Shown here: one piece after another, positions 9,197 through 19,181 of the stretch
Position numbering within the stretch: position 1 is the stretch's first letter
Layout: each line of letters starts with the position of its first letter
Origin: Streptomyces sp. NBC_01237
Lineage (GTDB): Bacteria; Actinomycetota; Actinomycetes; Streptomycetales; Streptomycetaceae
Assembly (NCBI RefSeq): GCF_035917275.1
Contig: NZ_CP108508.1
Coordinates: 1,922,001-1,986,000, forward strand
Length of the DNA: 64,000 nucleotides
Direction of reading: 5' to 3'
Notes under the pieces: generated by a model
Database searches by the model: none
What the model saw: only the letters and a program-made list of their open reading frames with translations
What the model was told of the DNA's origin: nothing
Made by a program: the position numbers and the translations under genes

Positions 9197-9200
<4 letters not shown>
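8514..9200 (-). CDS. Lysoplasmalogenase (YhhN/TMEM86 family)
   Basis: A 228-residue integral membrane protein with about eight hydrophobic segments. The family signature residues are visible in LLFGWGGDTLLL (Gly-Asp pair) and in FLLSDALIA. The family hydrolyses the vinyl-ether bond of lysoplasmalogens to a fatty aldehyde and a glycerophospho-compound. The start ATG at 9200 overlaps the stop of the upstream hydroxylase gene (ATGA). The coupling with an alkylglycerol-monooxygenase-like protein points to ether-lipid breakdown. Confidence 0.83.
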
Positions 9201-10159
<959 letters not shown>

Positions 10160-10307
10160 CCCAGCACCGTAGAGCCGCCGGTCTGCCAGGGCTAGACGTT
10201 GTTACCGACAAGTATGCGAGACATGGCGTCAGCAGTATTTGGCACCTTCCGCCAATCGTCCCGTCGTAGGATTTCCGGCACGCGCGTCGAAACGGGGAGG
10301 AACGCAC

Positions 10308-13300
10308 GTGTCCGGTACGGAAGTTGCCCTGATTCGGCTGGCCACCACGGTCCTCGGGTCGGTGGCCAGGGCGTTGCTGACCCCCAGGCCGGGCGCGGGG
10401 CTGGTCACCGATCCGGTCCGCCCGCTCCCCCGCCCGGCGAAGCCCGACCGGCTGGCGAAGGTTCTCGGCAGGCGTCTGGCGGAGTCGTACGCCGATCTGC
10501 CCGAGCACGAGCGCCTGGCCGCCCTCGCCTCCGTACAGGACACCTTCGCGTCGGCGGGTGAGCTGGGCGCGGAGCGGCTGTTCGCCCTGGAGCTGGATCC
10601 CGGCCGACTCTGTGCGGAGCTGTCGGCCCCCGCCGCCGGGCTCTCCTCGCGTGCGGCCGAACTGTACGAGGAGCTGCTCGGCCGGTGCTGCGCCCATGCC
10701 GTGGAACAGCTGACCGCGCACCCCTCCTTCGCGGCACGGGCGGCGGTGGAGCAGGTCCGCGAGGCCGGACGGACGCGGGAGCTGATGGAGGACGTACGCT
10801 CCCGGGTCGGCCCGCGCCCCGACGCGGCGGCGATGGACTTCGAGCGGCGCTACGCGGACTTCGTGGCGACGGCCAACAGCCGGATGGGACTGTTCGGCCT
10901 GACGCTCGGGCGGTCGGCGGGCGAATGGCCGCTGGAGACGGCCTATCTCAGTCTGGCGGTGAGCGGTTACGGTGCCGCGCTCGGCGGGGCCGGCGGCGTC
11001 GGCCCGGAACATCCGGAGCGGGTGACGGTCAGGATCGAGCAGGCGCTGGGGCGGACGGACCGGCTGCTGCTGCGCGGTCCGGCGGGTTCGGGCAAGAGCA
11101 CGCTGGTGCAGTGGCTGGCCCTGAACGCCGCTCGCCGCACGTTCGGCGACGAACTCGCCGGGTGGAACCGCTGTGTGCCGTTCGTGCTGCGGCTGCGCGC
11201 CTTCACCGCGCAGGAGACGCTGCCCGCTCCGGAGGACTTCCTGCGCGCGGCGGGCATCCCGCTGCACGGAGCGGCCCCGGCCGGCTGGGTGGACCGGCTG
11301 CTGACGGACGGCCGTGCGCTGGTCCTGGTGGACGGGGTCGACGAGGTTCCGCAGCGGCTGCGCAACCGTACGGAGCGCTGGCTCAAGGACCTCATCGCCG
11401 CCTATCCGCGGGCCCGCTACGTGGTCACGACCAGGCCGTCGGCGGTGCCCGAAGGATGGCTGTCCGGAGCCGGTTTCGAGGCGCACACGCTGCTGGCGAT
11501 GGAGCGGGACGACATCCGCGCCTTCGTCGGACACTGGCACCGGGCCGCCCGTTCGGAGTGCCGGTCGCCGGAGGAGCGCGAGGAGCTCGACACGTACGAG
11601 AGCTCGCTGCGGCATGCCGTGGGGACCCGGCGCGACCTGGGCCGGCTCGCGACGAACCCGCTGATGTGCGCCCTGCTCTGTGCCCTGAACCGCGACCGCC
11701 GGATGCAGCTTCCGAGGGCCCGCAAGGAGCTGTACGACGCGGCGCTGGACATGCTGCTCGTACGCCGCGACTCGGAGCGCGAGATCATCGGCGTCGAGGG
11801 CGTGGACCTGACCCGGGAGGAGCAGACGGCACTGCTCCAGCGGCTGGCGTACTGGCTGATCCGCAACGGGCTGGCGGAGGCGGAGCACGACGAGGTCGTG
11901 ACGATGCTCGCGGAGTGGATGGCGTCCATGTCCCAGGTACGGGGCACGCCGGAGCAGGTGTTCGCGCATCTGCTGATCCGCAGCGGTCTGCTCCGCGAAC
12001 CCGCGCCGGGCGCGGTGGGGTTCGTCCACCGGACGTTCCAGGACTACCTGGGCGCGAAGGCGGCGGTCGAGGCGCGGGACTTCGGGGTGCTGGTGCGCCA
12101 CGCGCACGACGACCAGTGGGACGACGTGGTGCAGATGGCGGTGGGGCACGCGCGGGTGGAGGAACGGGGGCGGCTGCTGCGGCAGTTGCTGAAGCGGTCC
12201 GACCAGGTCCGCAGGCACCGCCACCGGCTGGTGCTGCTGGCGGCGGCGAGCCTGGCGCACGCGCCGGAGCTGGACCCGGCGGTACGGGCGGAGGTCGAGC
12301 GCAGGACGGCGGAGCTGCTGCCGCCCCGGACTCCGCGGGAGCCGGAGGAGCTGGCGAAGGTCGGCGAGCTGGTCCTCGAACTGCTGCCGGGGCCGGAGGA
12401 GGTGGAGGACCAGTACGCGGCGGGGTTCGTGGTGCGGACGGCGGCCCTGATCGGGGGCGACGCGGCGTACGGCGTGGTGAAGCGGTACCGGGACGACACG
12501 CGGGAGTGGGTCGCGCAGGAGCTGGGCGACGGCTGGAGCGCCTTCGACACCGAGACCTACGCCCGGGAGGTACTGGCGGCGCGCACCTGGGACGAGGTCG
12601 ATCTCCCCGTGGCGACCGACGAGCAGATGACGGCCGCCCTGCGGTACGTCCCCGAGGCCCGGAACATGCGGCTCCAGGGCGACCACGAAGACCTGTCACC
12701 GCTCCTCTCCCGGCAGGGACTGCATCGGCTCTTCGTCTACGCCAACGAGACGCTCACCGACCTCGGCCCGCTCGCCTCGATGCGTTCGCTCACCGAGCTG
12801 GGCCTGAGCCTGTGCCCCGCGGTGCGCGACCTGAGCCCCTTGGCCGCCCTTCCGCTGAGCTGGCTCTCGCTGGTCGGACTGCACCCGGACGTGCCGACGG
12901 CCCAGCTGGAGCCGCTCGCCGAGATCCGCCGGCTGCATCTCGACCACCGGTTCCCGGTCGCCGGTGTCGGCGAACTTCCTCTCGGCCCTCACCTGCGGTC
13001 CTTGTCCTTGGGCAAGGAAACGGACGGCATGAGCCTGGACGGCCTGGACCGGTGGCCCGACCTCGACGAGCTCGGTCTCTACAGCCGGGTGCACTGTCCG
13101 GAACTCGGCCGCGCCGCCCTGGGGCGACGGCTCACCCGGCTCGACATCCACTTCCAGGACCCACTGGATCTGGCGGAACTCGCCGAGCTGTCCTCACTGG
13201 AAACCCTGACGCTCAGAGGCTGTTCGCTGTCCTCGTCCGGGCTGGCACCGCTGCGTGACCTCACCGCGCTGACGGAGCTGCACCTCTATGTGGACCCCTC

Positions 13301-13424
13301 GCATGCCCCCATCGACCTCGGCCCGCTCGTGAGTCTCGACGGGCTCACGATCAGAACCGGCCGCGGCGTCCCGGTCCTCGGCACGGAGCTCTTCACGCAG
13401 GAGCGCATCGTCCACCTCCCCTGA
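10308..13424 (+). CDS. NACHT-domain NTPase with C-terminal leucine-rich repeats (bacterial NLR-like)
   Basis: A 1038-residue STAND NTPase. The helical N-terminal region (about 1-240) resembles the NACHT N-terminal helical modules common in Streptomyces. The NACHT core has Walker A GPAGSGKS (257-264), Walker B LVLVDGVDE (about 338-346) and sensor RYVVTTRP (about 371-378). A winged-helix/helical region ends with FVHRTFQDYLGAKAA. From about residue 800 to the end there are irregular leucine-rich repeats (LTELGLSLC, LRSLSLG, LETLTLRGC, LTELHLYV). I chose GTG 10308 because GGGGAGGA lies just upstream. No separate effector gene is adjacent. Homologous bNACHT proteins act in anti-phage immunity; that role here is inferred. 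Confidence 0.9.
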   Translation: MSGTEVALIRLATTVLGSVARALLTPRPGAGLVTDPVRPLPRPAKPDRLAKVLGRRLAESYADLPEHERLAALASVQDTFASAGELGAERLFALELDPGRLCAELSAPAAGLSSRAAELYEELLGRCCAHAVEQLTAHPSFAARAAVEQVREAGRTRELMEDVRSRVGPRPDAAAMDFERRYADFVATANSRMGLFGLTLGRSAGEWPLETAYLSLAVSGYGAALGGAGGVGPEHPERVTVRIEQALGRTDRLLLRGPAGSGKSTLVQWLALNAARRTFGDELAGWNRCVPFVLRLRAFTAQETLPAPEDFLRAAGIPLHGAAPAGWVDRLLTDGRALVLVDGVDEVPQRLRNRTERWLKDLIAAYPRARYVVTTRPSAVPEGWLSGAGFEAHTLLAMERDDIRAFVGHWHRAARSECRSPEEREELDTYESSLRHAVGTRRDLGRLATNPLMCALLCALNRDRRMQLPRARKELYDAALDMLLVRRDSEREIIGVEGVDLTREEQTALLQRLAYWLIRNGLAEAEHDEVVTMLAEWMASMSQVRGTPEQVFAHLLIRSGLLREPAPGAVGFVHRTFQDYLGAKAAVEARDFGVLVRHAHDDQWDDVVQMAVGHARVEERGRLLRQLLKRSDQVRRHRHRLVLLAAASLAHAPELDPAVRAEVERRTAELLPPRTPREPEELAKVGELVLELLPGPEEVEDQYAAGFVVRTAALIGGDAAYGVVKRYRDDTREWVAQELGDGWSAFDTETYAREVLAARTWDEVDLPVATDEQMTAALRYVPEARNMRLQGDHEDLSPLLSRQGLHRLFVYANETLTDLGPLASMRSLTELGLSLCPAVRDLSPLAALPLSWLSLVGLHPDVPTAQLEPLAEIRRLHLDHRFPVAGVGELPLGPHLRSLSLGKETDGMSLDGLDRWPDLDELGLYSRVHCPELGRAALGRRLTRLDIHFQDPLDLAELAELSSLETLTLRGCSLSSSGLAPLRDLTALTELHLYVDPSHAPIDLGPLVSLDGLTIRTGRGVPVLGTELFTQERIVHLP

Positions 13425-13442
13425 GCACGGCCCGGACAGCCC

Positions 13443-14156
13443 TCAGGCCCCCACCGCCCCCAGCAACGCCCCCGCCCCGTACGTCACTCCCATGGCCACC
13501 GCTCCCCCGCACATGTTGCGCAGCACCGCCGGGCCGGGGGCCGCGTCGCCGAGGCGGGCGCTCCACCAGCCGGTCAGGGCGAGCGCCACCAGCACGGACG
13601 CCACCGTGACTGGGAGCCGGAGCGAGGAGGGCGGCAGCACCATCGCCAGCAGGGGCAGCAGAGCGCCCACGGTGAACGCCAGGAAGCTCGCGCCCGCCGC
13701 GTGCCAGGGGTTCGTCAGGTCGTCCGGGTCGATGCCCAGCTCGACCTCCGCGTGGGCGCGCAGCGCGTCGCGCTCGGTGAGCTGGACCGCGGCCTCGCGG
13801 GCGACCTCCTCGCTCAGCCCCTTGCCCTGCAACAGGCCCGTGAGCTCGACGAGTTCGGCCTCGGGGGCCTCCTGGAGCTCCTGCTTCTCGGTGGCCAGCG
13901 CCGCCTTCTCCGAGTCGCGCTGGGTGGAGACCGAGACGTACTCGCCCGCCGCCATGGACATGGACCCGGCCAGCAGTCCGGCCAGGCCCGCGGTGAGGAG
14001 CGCGCCGCGGTCGCCGGTGGCTCCGGCGACGCCGACGACGAGTCCCGCGGTGGAGACCACACCGTCGTTGGCGCCGAGGACCGCGGCCCGGAGCCAGTTC
14101 AGCCGGGAGCCGCGTACGTTGTTGTGGGGTTCGTCGTGAACCTGTCCGTCCGTCAC
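13443..14156 (-). CDS. VIT1/CCC1 family iron/manganese transporter
   Basis: A 237-residue membrane protein with five predicted transmembrane segments. They include AAVLGANDGVVSTAGLVVGV and the GSMSMAAGEYVSVSTQRDSE stretch, which carries the metal-binding Met/Glu residues of the family. A cytoplasmic charged helical loop (about 85-150) matches the metal-binding domain of VIT proteins. In plants and yeast the family moves Fe2+/Mn2+ into vacuoles; bacterial members probably export these metals. The gene converges on the NACHT gene with only 18 bp between them. GTG 14156 has no obvious ribosome site. Confidence 0.88.
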   Translation of the reverse strand: MTDGQVHDEPHNNVRGSRLNWLRAAVLGANDGVVSTAGLVVGVAGATGDRGALLTAGLAGLLAGSMSMAAGEYVSVSTQRDSEKAALATEKQELQEAPEAELVELTGLLQGKGLSEEVAREAAVQLTERDALRAHAEVELGIDPDDLTNPWHAAGASFLAFTVGALLPLLAMVLPPSSLRLPVTVASVLVALALTGWWSARLGDAAPGPAVLRNMCGGAVAMGVTYGAGALLGAVGA

Positions 14157-14263
14157 CCGGGGAGGGTCTCATTCACGGGCTCCGGCCCCGGTCCGACCCG
14201 CCCGGGGCCACCGGTCGCGGAGACGGCCGAATAGGGGACTGTCAGTCGCGGCCCGTATTCTCT

Positions 14264-15310
14264 GTGACCATGCTCGACGACCGCCAGATTGCAGCGCCGT
14301 GGCCGACCGCCTACCCACAGGGGTACGCGGTCGTCGACGTGGAGACGACCGGACTCGCCCGAGACGACCGGATAGTGTCCGCCGCTGTCTACCGTCTCGA
14401 CGCCCAGGGCAACGTCGAGGACCACTGGTACACCCTGGTCAATCCGGAGCGGGACCCGGGTCCCGTCTGGATCCACGGTCTGACCAGCGAGGTGCTGGAG
14501 GGCGCGCCGCTCTTCCCGGAGGTCGCGGCCGCGCTCTCCGAACGGCTCGCGGACCGGGTGCTCGTCGCGCACAACGCGGCCTTCGACTGGTCGATGCTCG
14601 CCCGGGAGTACGCCCGCGCCGCGGTCGTCGCGCCCGTCGAGCAGCGGCTGTGCACGATCGCGCTCGCCAAGGAGCTGCGGCTGCCGCTGCCCAACCACAA
14701 GCTGTCCTCGCTCGCCGCCCACTTCGGCGTCGTGCAGCAGCACGCCCACCACGCCCTGGACGACGCCCGGGTGCTGGCCGAGGCGTTCCGGCCGAGTCTG
14801 CACGCCGCCGCCCGTGGCGGGGTGCGGCTGCCGTTGCTGGAGTGCCGCCCGCTGACCGAGTGGTCCGATTCCCCGGTCACCCCGCGCGTCGGGTACCAGG
14901 CTTCGTACCAGCAGAACAGCTGGCGGCCCTCGCGCAAGAGGCCGGCCTGCCCGTATCCCAATCCGGGGCGGTACGAGAAGGACAAGCCGCTCAGGCAGGG
15001 CATGCGGGTGGCGTTCTCCGGGGACACCTCGATCGACCGTGAGCTGCTGGAGGACCGCGTCGTGGAGGCCGGGCTGCATGTGGCGACCAGTGTGTCGCGG
15101 CTGACCAGCCTGCTGGTCACCAACGACCCCGACGCGGCGACGTCCAAGACGCTGAAGGCGAAGTCGTTCGGCACACCGGTGCTGGAGGAGAGCGCCTTCA
15201 CCCATCTGCTGCGCGATGTCGCCCCCGCCGACGCGCCCGCCTCCCCGTCCGTTCCCCCGCCCGCTTCTCCGGGTGCGACGGCGCCCGCGCCCGCACCGTC
15301 ATCGGAGTGA
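14264..15310 (+). CDS. DEDDh 3'-5' exonuclease with BRCT-like domain
   Basis: About 348 residues. The N-terminal exonuclease domain (about 20-180) shows the DEDDh motifs: VVDVETTGL, HNAAFDWSML and the terminal HHALDDARVLAE. After a linker, residues about 245-315 form a BRCT-like fold (GMRVAFSGDTSIDRELLEDR, then LVTNDPDAATSKTLKAKSFG). The last 30 residues are Pro/Ala-rich. The combination is that of epsilon-like repair exonucleases of actinobacteria, distinct from the replicative proofreading subunit. The start is GTG 14264 or ATG 14270; neither has a clear SD, so the mRNA may be leaderless. Confidence 0.88.
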   Translation: MTMLDDRQIAAPWPTAYPQGYAVVDVETTGLARDDRIVSAAVYRLDAQGNVEDHWYTLVNPERDPGPVWIHGLTSEVLEGAPLFPEVAAALSERLADRVLVAHNAAFDWSMLAREYARAAVVAPVEQRLCTIALAKELRLPLPNHKLSSLAAHFGVVQQHAHHALDDARVLAEAFRPSLHAAARGGVRLPLLECRPLTEWSDSPVTPRVGYQASYQQNSWRPSRKRPACPYPNPGRYEKDKPLRQGMRVAFSGDTSIDRELLEDRVVEAGLHVATSVSRLTSLLVTNDPDAATSKTLKAKSFGTPVLEESAFTHLLRDVAPADAPASPSVPPPASPGATAPAPAPSSE

Positions 15311-15373
15311 ACCGGGCGCGACTCGCCCGGCATCCGCTCGCCCGCCGTCGCCCCGCGTCCCACCCTGTGGCGC

Positions 15374-15607
15374 ATGGCACGTTGTGAGGTCTGCGGAAAC
15401 GATTACGGGATGTCCTTCGAGGTGCACGCGCAGGGCGCGGTGCATGTCTTCGACTGCTTCTCGTGCGCCATTCACCGCATGGCGCCCATCTGTGAGCACT
15501 GCCGGGTCCAGGTCATCGGCCAGGGCGTGGAGGTCGACGGTCACTGGTACTGCGGCGGTCACTGCGCCCGCGCCGAGGGGAAGGCGGGCATCGTGGACAA
15601 AGCATGA
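15374..15607 (+). CDS. Small zinc-ribbon/LIM-like protein
   Basis: A 77-residue protein with four Cys pairs: CEVC (4-7), CFSC, CEHC and YCGGHC, plus His residues. This is enough for two zinc sites arranged as in a LIM-like or treble-clef module. It has no signal peptide or membrane segment. The function is unknown. It follows the exonuclease on the same strand by 63 bp and may be co-transcribed. Confidence 0.75.
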   Translation: MARCEVCGNDYGMSFEVHAQGAVHVFDCFSCAIHRMAPICEHCRVQVIGQGVEVDGHWYCGGHCARAEGKAGIVDKA

Positions 15608-15685
15608 CGGAACGTTCCTCTCCGGGGCCGCTCCGGCCCCACCCCTGAGTGCCGCACCCCATGACCCCGGTTGTACGGTCATGGG

Positions 15686-16492
15686 GTGTACCGCTTCCTG
15701 TTGACCCGGCAGTGGGTGATTCTCACCCTCCTCACGCTCGTCCTGATTCCCACCATGGTCGAGCTGGGTTTCTGGCAGCTGCACCGGCACCAGCACCGGG
15801 TCGCGCAGAACTCCCTGATCTCGCAGAACCTCAAGGCGGATCCGGTCCCGGTCGCCCGGATCACCTCTCCGGGACACACCGTTCCGCGCGCCGACTACTG
15901 GCGCGCGGTCACCGCCACGGGGACGTTCGACACCGCGCACGAGGTCGTCGTACGGCGCCGCACCTCGGACGACGACCGGATCGGCTTCCACGTCCTGACC
16001 CCGCTGGACCTCAAGGGCGGCGGCACCGTCCTGGTCAACCGCGGCTGGATCCCCACCGCCGCGAGCCAGCAGGCGTTCCCCAAGGTCCCGGCCGCGCCCA
16101 GGGGCGAGGTGACCGTCGCCGGCCGGCTCAAGGCCGACGAGACGACGGGCAGCAGCGGCATCAAGGACCTGGCCGGCCTGCCGGACCGCCAGGTGATGCT
16201 GATCAACAGCTCCCAGCAGTCCCAGCTGCTCTCCCGGCCGGTGCTCGGCGGGTACATCGAGCAGACCTCGCCCGAGCCGGCCGACGGCACGCCCGAGCCG
16301 ATCGCCTCCCCCGACGACAGCTCCATCGGCCCGCACATGGCGTACGCGGTCCAGTGGTGGCTGTTCGCCGCCGGGGTCCCGGTCGGCTGGGTGATTCTCG
16401 TACGCCGGGAGAAGCGCGACCGTCTGGAGGCCGCGAAGCAGGCCGCCGCGCAGGACGAAGCGGCCGAGCAGCCCGAGCCCGCGACCGCCTAG
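15686..16492 (+). CDS. SURF1 family cytochrome oxidase assembly protein
   Basis: About 268 residues with the SURF1 topology. An N-terminal transmembrane helix begins right after the start (RFLLTRQWVILTLLTLVLIP), followed by the GFWQLHRHQHR signature. A large extracytoplasmic domain contains LVNRGWIP, and a second transmembrane helix lies near the C-terminus (MAYAVQWWLFAAGVPVGWVI). SURF1 proteins assist haem a insertion or assembly of cytochrome c oxidase. I prefer GTG 15686; a TTG at 15671 is also in frame. A charged Ala/Glu-rich tail ends the protein. Confidence 0.9.
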   Translation: MYRFLLTRQWVILTLLTLVLIPTMVELGFWQLHRHQHRVAQNSLISQNLKADPVPVARITSPGHTVPRADYWRAVTATGTFDTAHEVVVRRRTSDDDRIGFHVLTPLDLKGGGTVLVNRGWIPTAASQQAFPKVPAAPRGEVTVAGRLKADETTGSSGIKDLAGLPDRQVMLINSSQQSQLLSRPVLGGYIEQTSPEPADGTPEPIASPDDSSIGPHMAYAVQWWLFAAGVPVGWVILVRREKRDRLEAAKQAAAQDEAAEQPEPATA

Positions 16493-16564
16493 AAGACCGC
16501 GGAAACCACCTCGCGCGCCTACCGGTCTGCTTAGCCGGGCGCAGGTCAGGGAACACGCCAGAGC

Positions 16565-18358
16565 GTGACTCCACGTATCGAGGACTACGCCCTCATCGGC
16601 GATCTCCAGACCGCGGCCCTGGTCGGCAGGAACGGTTCCGTCGACTGGCTCTGCCTGCCCCGCTTCGACTCCGGCGCCTGTTTCGCAGCCCTGCTCGGCG
16701 ATGAGGACAACGGCCACTGGCGCATCGCCCCCAAGGGCACGGACAGCACGGACACCTGCACCCGGCGCAGCTATCTGGGTGACTCGCTCGTGCTGGAGAC
16801 GTACTGGGAGACCCGGACCGGCACGGTCAGGGTCATCGACTTCATGCCGCAGCGCGACAAGGCGCCCGACGTCATCCGGATCATCGAAGGGGTGAGCGGC
16901 AGTGTCGACATGCACTCCGTCCTGCGGCTGCGCTTCGACTTCGGTTCGGTCGTGCCCTGGATGCGCCGCTCGCACGGCCACCGGGTGGCGGTCGCGGGTC
17001 CCGACTCCGTCTGGCTGCGCAGCGAGCCCCCGGTCAAGACGTGGGGGCAGCAGTTCAGCACCTGCTCCTCGTTCACGGTCGCCGAGGGCGAGTCGGTGTC
17101 CTTCGTCCTCACCTGGCACCCCTCGCACTCGCCGCGCCCGAAACTGATCGACCCGCACAAGGCGCTGAAGCACTCCCTGGCCGACTGGGCGAAGTGGTCG
17201 GCGAAATGCACGTACCAGGGCAAGTACCGCGATGCCGTGCTCCGCTCGCTGATCACTCTGAAGGCCCTCACCTACGGACCGACCGGCGGCATCGTGGCGG
17301 CCCCGACCACCTCGCTGCCGGAGGAGATCGGTGGCGTACGGAACTGGGACTACCGCTTCTGCTGGCTGCGGGACGCCACGCTGACCCTCGGCGCCCTGGT
17401 GTCCGCCGGCTATGTGGAGGAGGCGTCGGACTGGCGGGACTGGCTGCTGCGGGCCGTCGCCGGGGACCCGGCCGATCTCCAGATCATGTACGGCCTGGCG
17501 GGCGAGCGCAGGCTCCCGGAGACGGAGTTGCCGTGGCTGGCCGGGTACGAGAACTCCCGGCCGGTCCGCACCGGCAACGCGGCGGTCCGGCAGCGGCAGC
17601 TCGATGTGTACGGCGAGGTCATCGACTCGCTCCGGCTGGCCAGGGAGGCCGGAATCGCCGACAAGCCGCACGCCTGGAATCTTCAGCTCAGCCTCCTGGG
17701 CTTCCTGGAGTCCACCTGGCGCGAGCCGGACGAGGGGCTGTGGGAGATCCGCGGGGAACGCCGTCACTTCGTGCACTCCAAGGTGATGGCCTGGGTCGCC
17801 GCCGACCGCGCGGTGCGCACCCTGGAGGAGAACCCCGGCCTGCCGGGCGACGCCGAGCGGTGGCGGGCGATGCGGTCCGCCGTGCACGCCGAGGTCTGCG
17901 CCAAGGGGTACGACCCCGAACGCAACACCTTCACCCAGTCCTACGGTTCGCGCGAGCTGGACGCCTCGACCCTCCTGATCGTCCGGACCGGTTTCCTGCC
18001 GCCGGACGATCCCCGGGTCGTCGGCACCGTCGACGCGGTACGCAAGGAGCTGGGCCGCGACGGCCTGGTACGCCGCTACAGCACCGACGGCACCTCCGGC
18101 GACGGGCTGCCGGGCGACGAAGGGGCCTTCATCGTCTGCTCGTTCTGGCTGGCCGACGCGCTGCGCGGGATCGGGCGGGCGGCCGAGGCCGAGGAGCTGT
18201 TCGAGCGGCTGCTGGAGCTCCGCAACGACGTGGGGCTGCTGGCCGAGGAGTACGACCCGGTCGCGCGGCGCCAGCTGGGCAACTTCCCGCAGGCCTTCAG
18301 CCACATCGGACTGGTGAACAGCGCTGTCGCCCTCACCGCCGACGACGCGGCAGGATAG
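16565..18358 (+). CDS. Glycoside hydrolase family 15 protein (glucoamylase/trehalase-like)
   Basis: A 597-residue cytoplasmic enzyme without a signal peptide. The N-terminal beta-sandwich begins IEDYALIGDLQTAALVGRNG, and the alpha/alpha barrel starts around the family motif NWDYRFCWLRDA (about 260). The length and the N-terminus match actinobacterial GH15 proteins, some of which are trehalases. Hydrolysis of an alpha-glucoside with inversion is expected from the family; the exact substrate is not visible. The gene is followed after four bases by an SDR gene, suggesting one transcript. Confidence 0.9.
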   Translation: MTPRIEDYALIGDLQTAALVGRNGSVDWLCLPRFDSGACFAALLGDEDNGHWRIAPKGTDSTDTCTRRSYLGDSLVLETYWETRTGTVRVIDFMPQRDKAPDVIRIIEGVSGSVDMHSVLRLRFDFGSVVPWMRRSHGHRVAVAGPDSVWLRSEPPVKTWGQQFSTCSSFTVAEGESVSFVLTWHPSHSPRPKLIDPHKALKHSLADWAKWSAKCTYQGKYRDAVLRSLITLKALTYGPTGGIVAAPTTSLPEEIGGVRNWDYRFCWLRDATLTLGALVSAGYVEEASDWRDWLLRAVAGDPADLQIMYGLAGERRLPETELPWLAGYENSRPVRTGNAAVRQRQLDVYGEVIDSLRLAREAGIADKPHAWNLQLSLLGFLESTWREPDEGLWEIRGERRHFVHSKVMAWVAADRAVRTLEENPGLPGDAERWRAMRSAVHAEVCAKGYDPERNTFTQSYGSRELDASTLLIVRTGFLPPDDPRVVGTVDAVRKELGRDGLVRRYSTDGTSGDGLPGDEGAFIVCSFWLADALRGIGRAAEAEELFERLLELRNDVGLLAEEYDPVARRQLGNFPQAFSHIGLVNSAVALTADDAAG

Positions 18359-18362
18359 GGCC

Positions 18363-19118
18363 ATGGATCTTGGACTGAAGGACCGTGTCTACATCGTCAC
18401 CGGCGCCACCCGTGGGCTGGGCAACGCCACGGCGCGTGCCCTGGCCGCCGACGGGGCGAAGGTGATCATCAGTGGCCGGGACGAGAAGGGGGCCGCGGAG
18501 GCCGCCGCCGAACTGGGGCCGGACGCCGTGGGGGTCGCCGCGGACAACGCCGACCCGAGCGCGGCGCAGCGTCTGGTGGACACGGCGACGGAACGGTTCG
18601 GCCGCCTGGACGGCATCCTCATCAGCGTCGGCGGTCCGGCGCCCGGCTTCCTCGCGGACAACACGGACGACCAGTGGCAGACGGCCTTCGAGTCGGTGTT
18701 CCTGGGCGCCGTGCGGCTCGCCCGGACGACGGCCGCCGCCCTCGGCGAGGGCGGGGTCATCGGCTTCGTGCTCTCCGGCTCGGTCCATGAGCCGATCGCC
18801 GGGCTGACCATCTCCAACGGGCTGCGCCCCGGCCTGGCGGGCTTCGCCAAGTCCCTGGCCGACGAACTCGGCCCGCGCGGCATCCGCGTCATCGGGGTGC
18901 TGCCCGCGCTGATCGACACGGACCGGGTACGCGAACTGGACGCGCTGTCCGGCGACGCGGAGGCTGCCCGTACGGCCAAGGAGGCACGCATCCCGCTGCG
19001 CCGCTACGGGACGCCGGAGGAGTTCGGGAAGACCGCGGCCTTCCTGCTCTCCCCCGCCGCGTCCTATCTCACGGGCATCATGGTGCCGGTCGACGGCGGC
19101 TCACGGCACGGGTTCTGA
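18363..19118 (+). CDS. Short-chain dehydrogenase/reductase family protein with a degenerate active site
   Basis: A 251-residue SDR fold. The cofactor motif TGATRGLG is intact near residue 13. The usual NNAG is replaced by SVGGP. At the catalytic YxxxK position the sequence reads SNGLR (Ser151, Arg155), so both Tyr and Lys are missing. A subgroup of FabG-like SDRs shares this SNxLR pattern, so this is not a sequencing error. The protein may bind NAD(P) without classical catalysis or use other residues. It begins four bases after the GH15 gene. Confidence 0.85.
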   Translation: MDLGLKDRVYIVTGATRGLGNATARALAADGAKVIISGRDEKGAAEAAAELGPDAVGVAADNADPSAAQRLVDTATERFGRLDGILISVGGPAPGFLADNTDDQWQTAFESVFLGAVRLARTTAAALGEGGVIGFVLSGSVHEPIAGLTISNGLRPGLAGFAKSLADELGPRGIRVIGVLPALIDTDRVRELDALSGDAEAARTAKEARIPLRRYGTPEEFGKTAAFLLSPAASYLTGIMVPVDGGSRHGF

Positions 19119-19181
19119 GACCGGTCCCGCCCCCGCCCGAAGGAGTTCGTGCCGGGGGCGGAGGGCCCCCGCGAGGGGCCG

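Noticed and set aside
15299..18364. Minus-strand open frame of about 1000 codons opposite SURF1 and GH15
   Set aside because: It is antisense to two clearly recognisable proteins, with low-complexity translation and no ribosome site.
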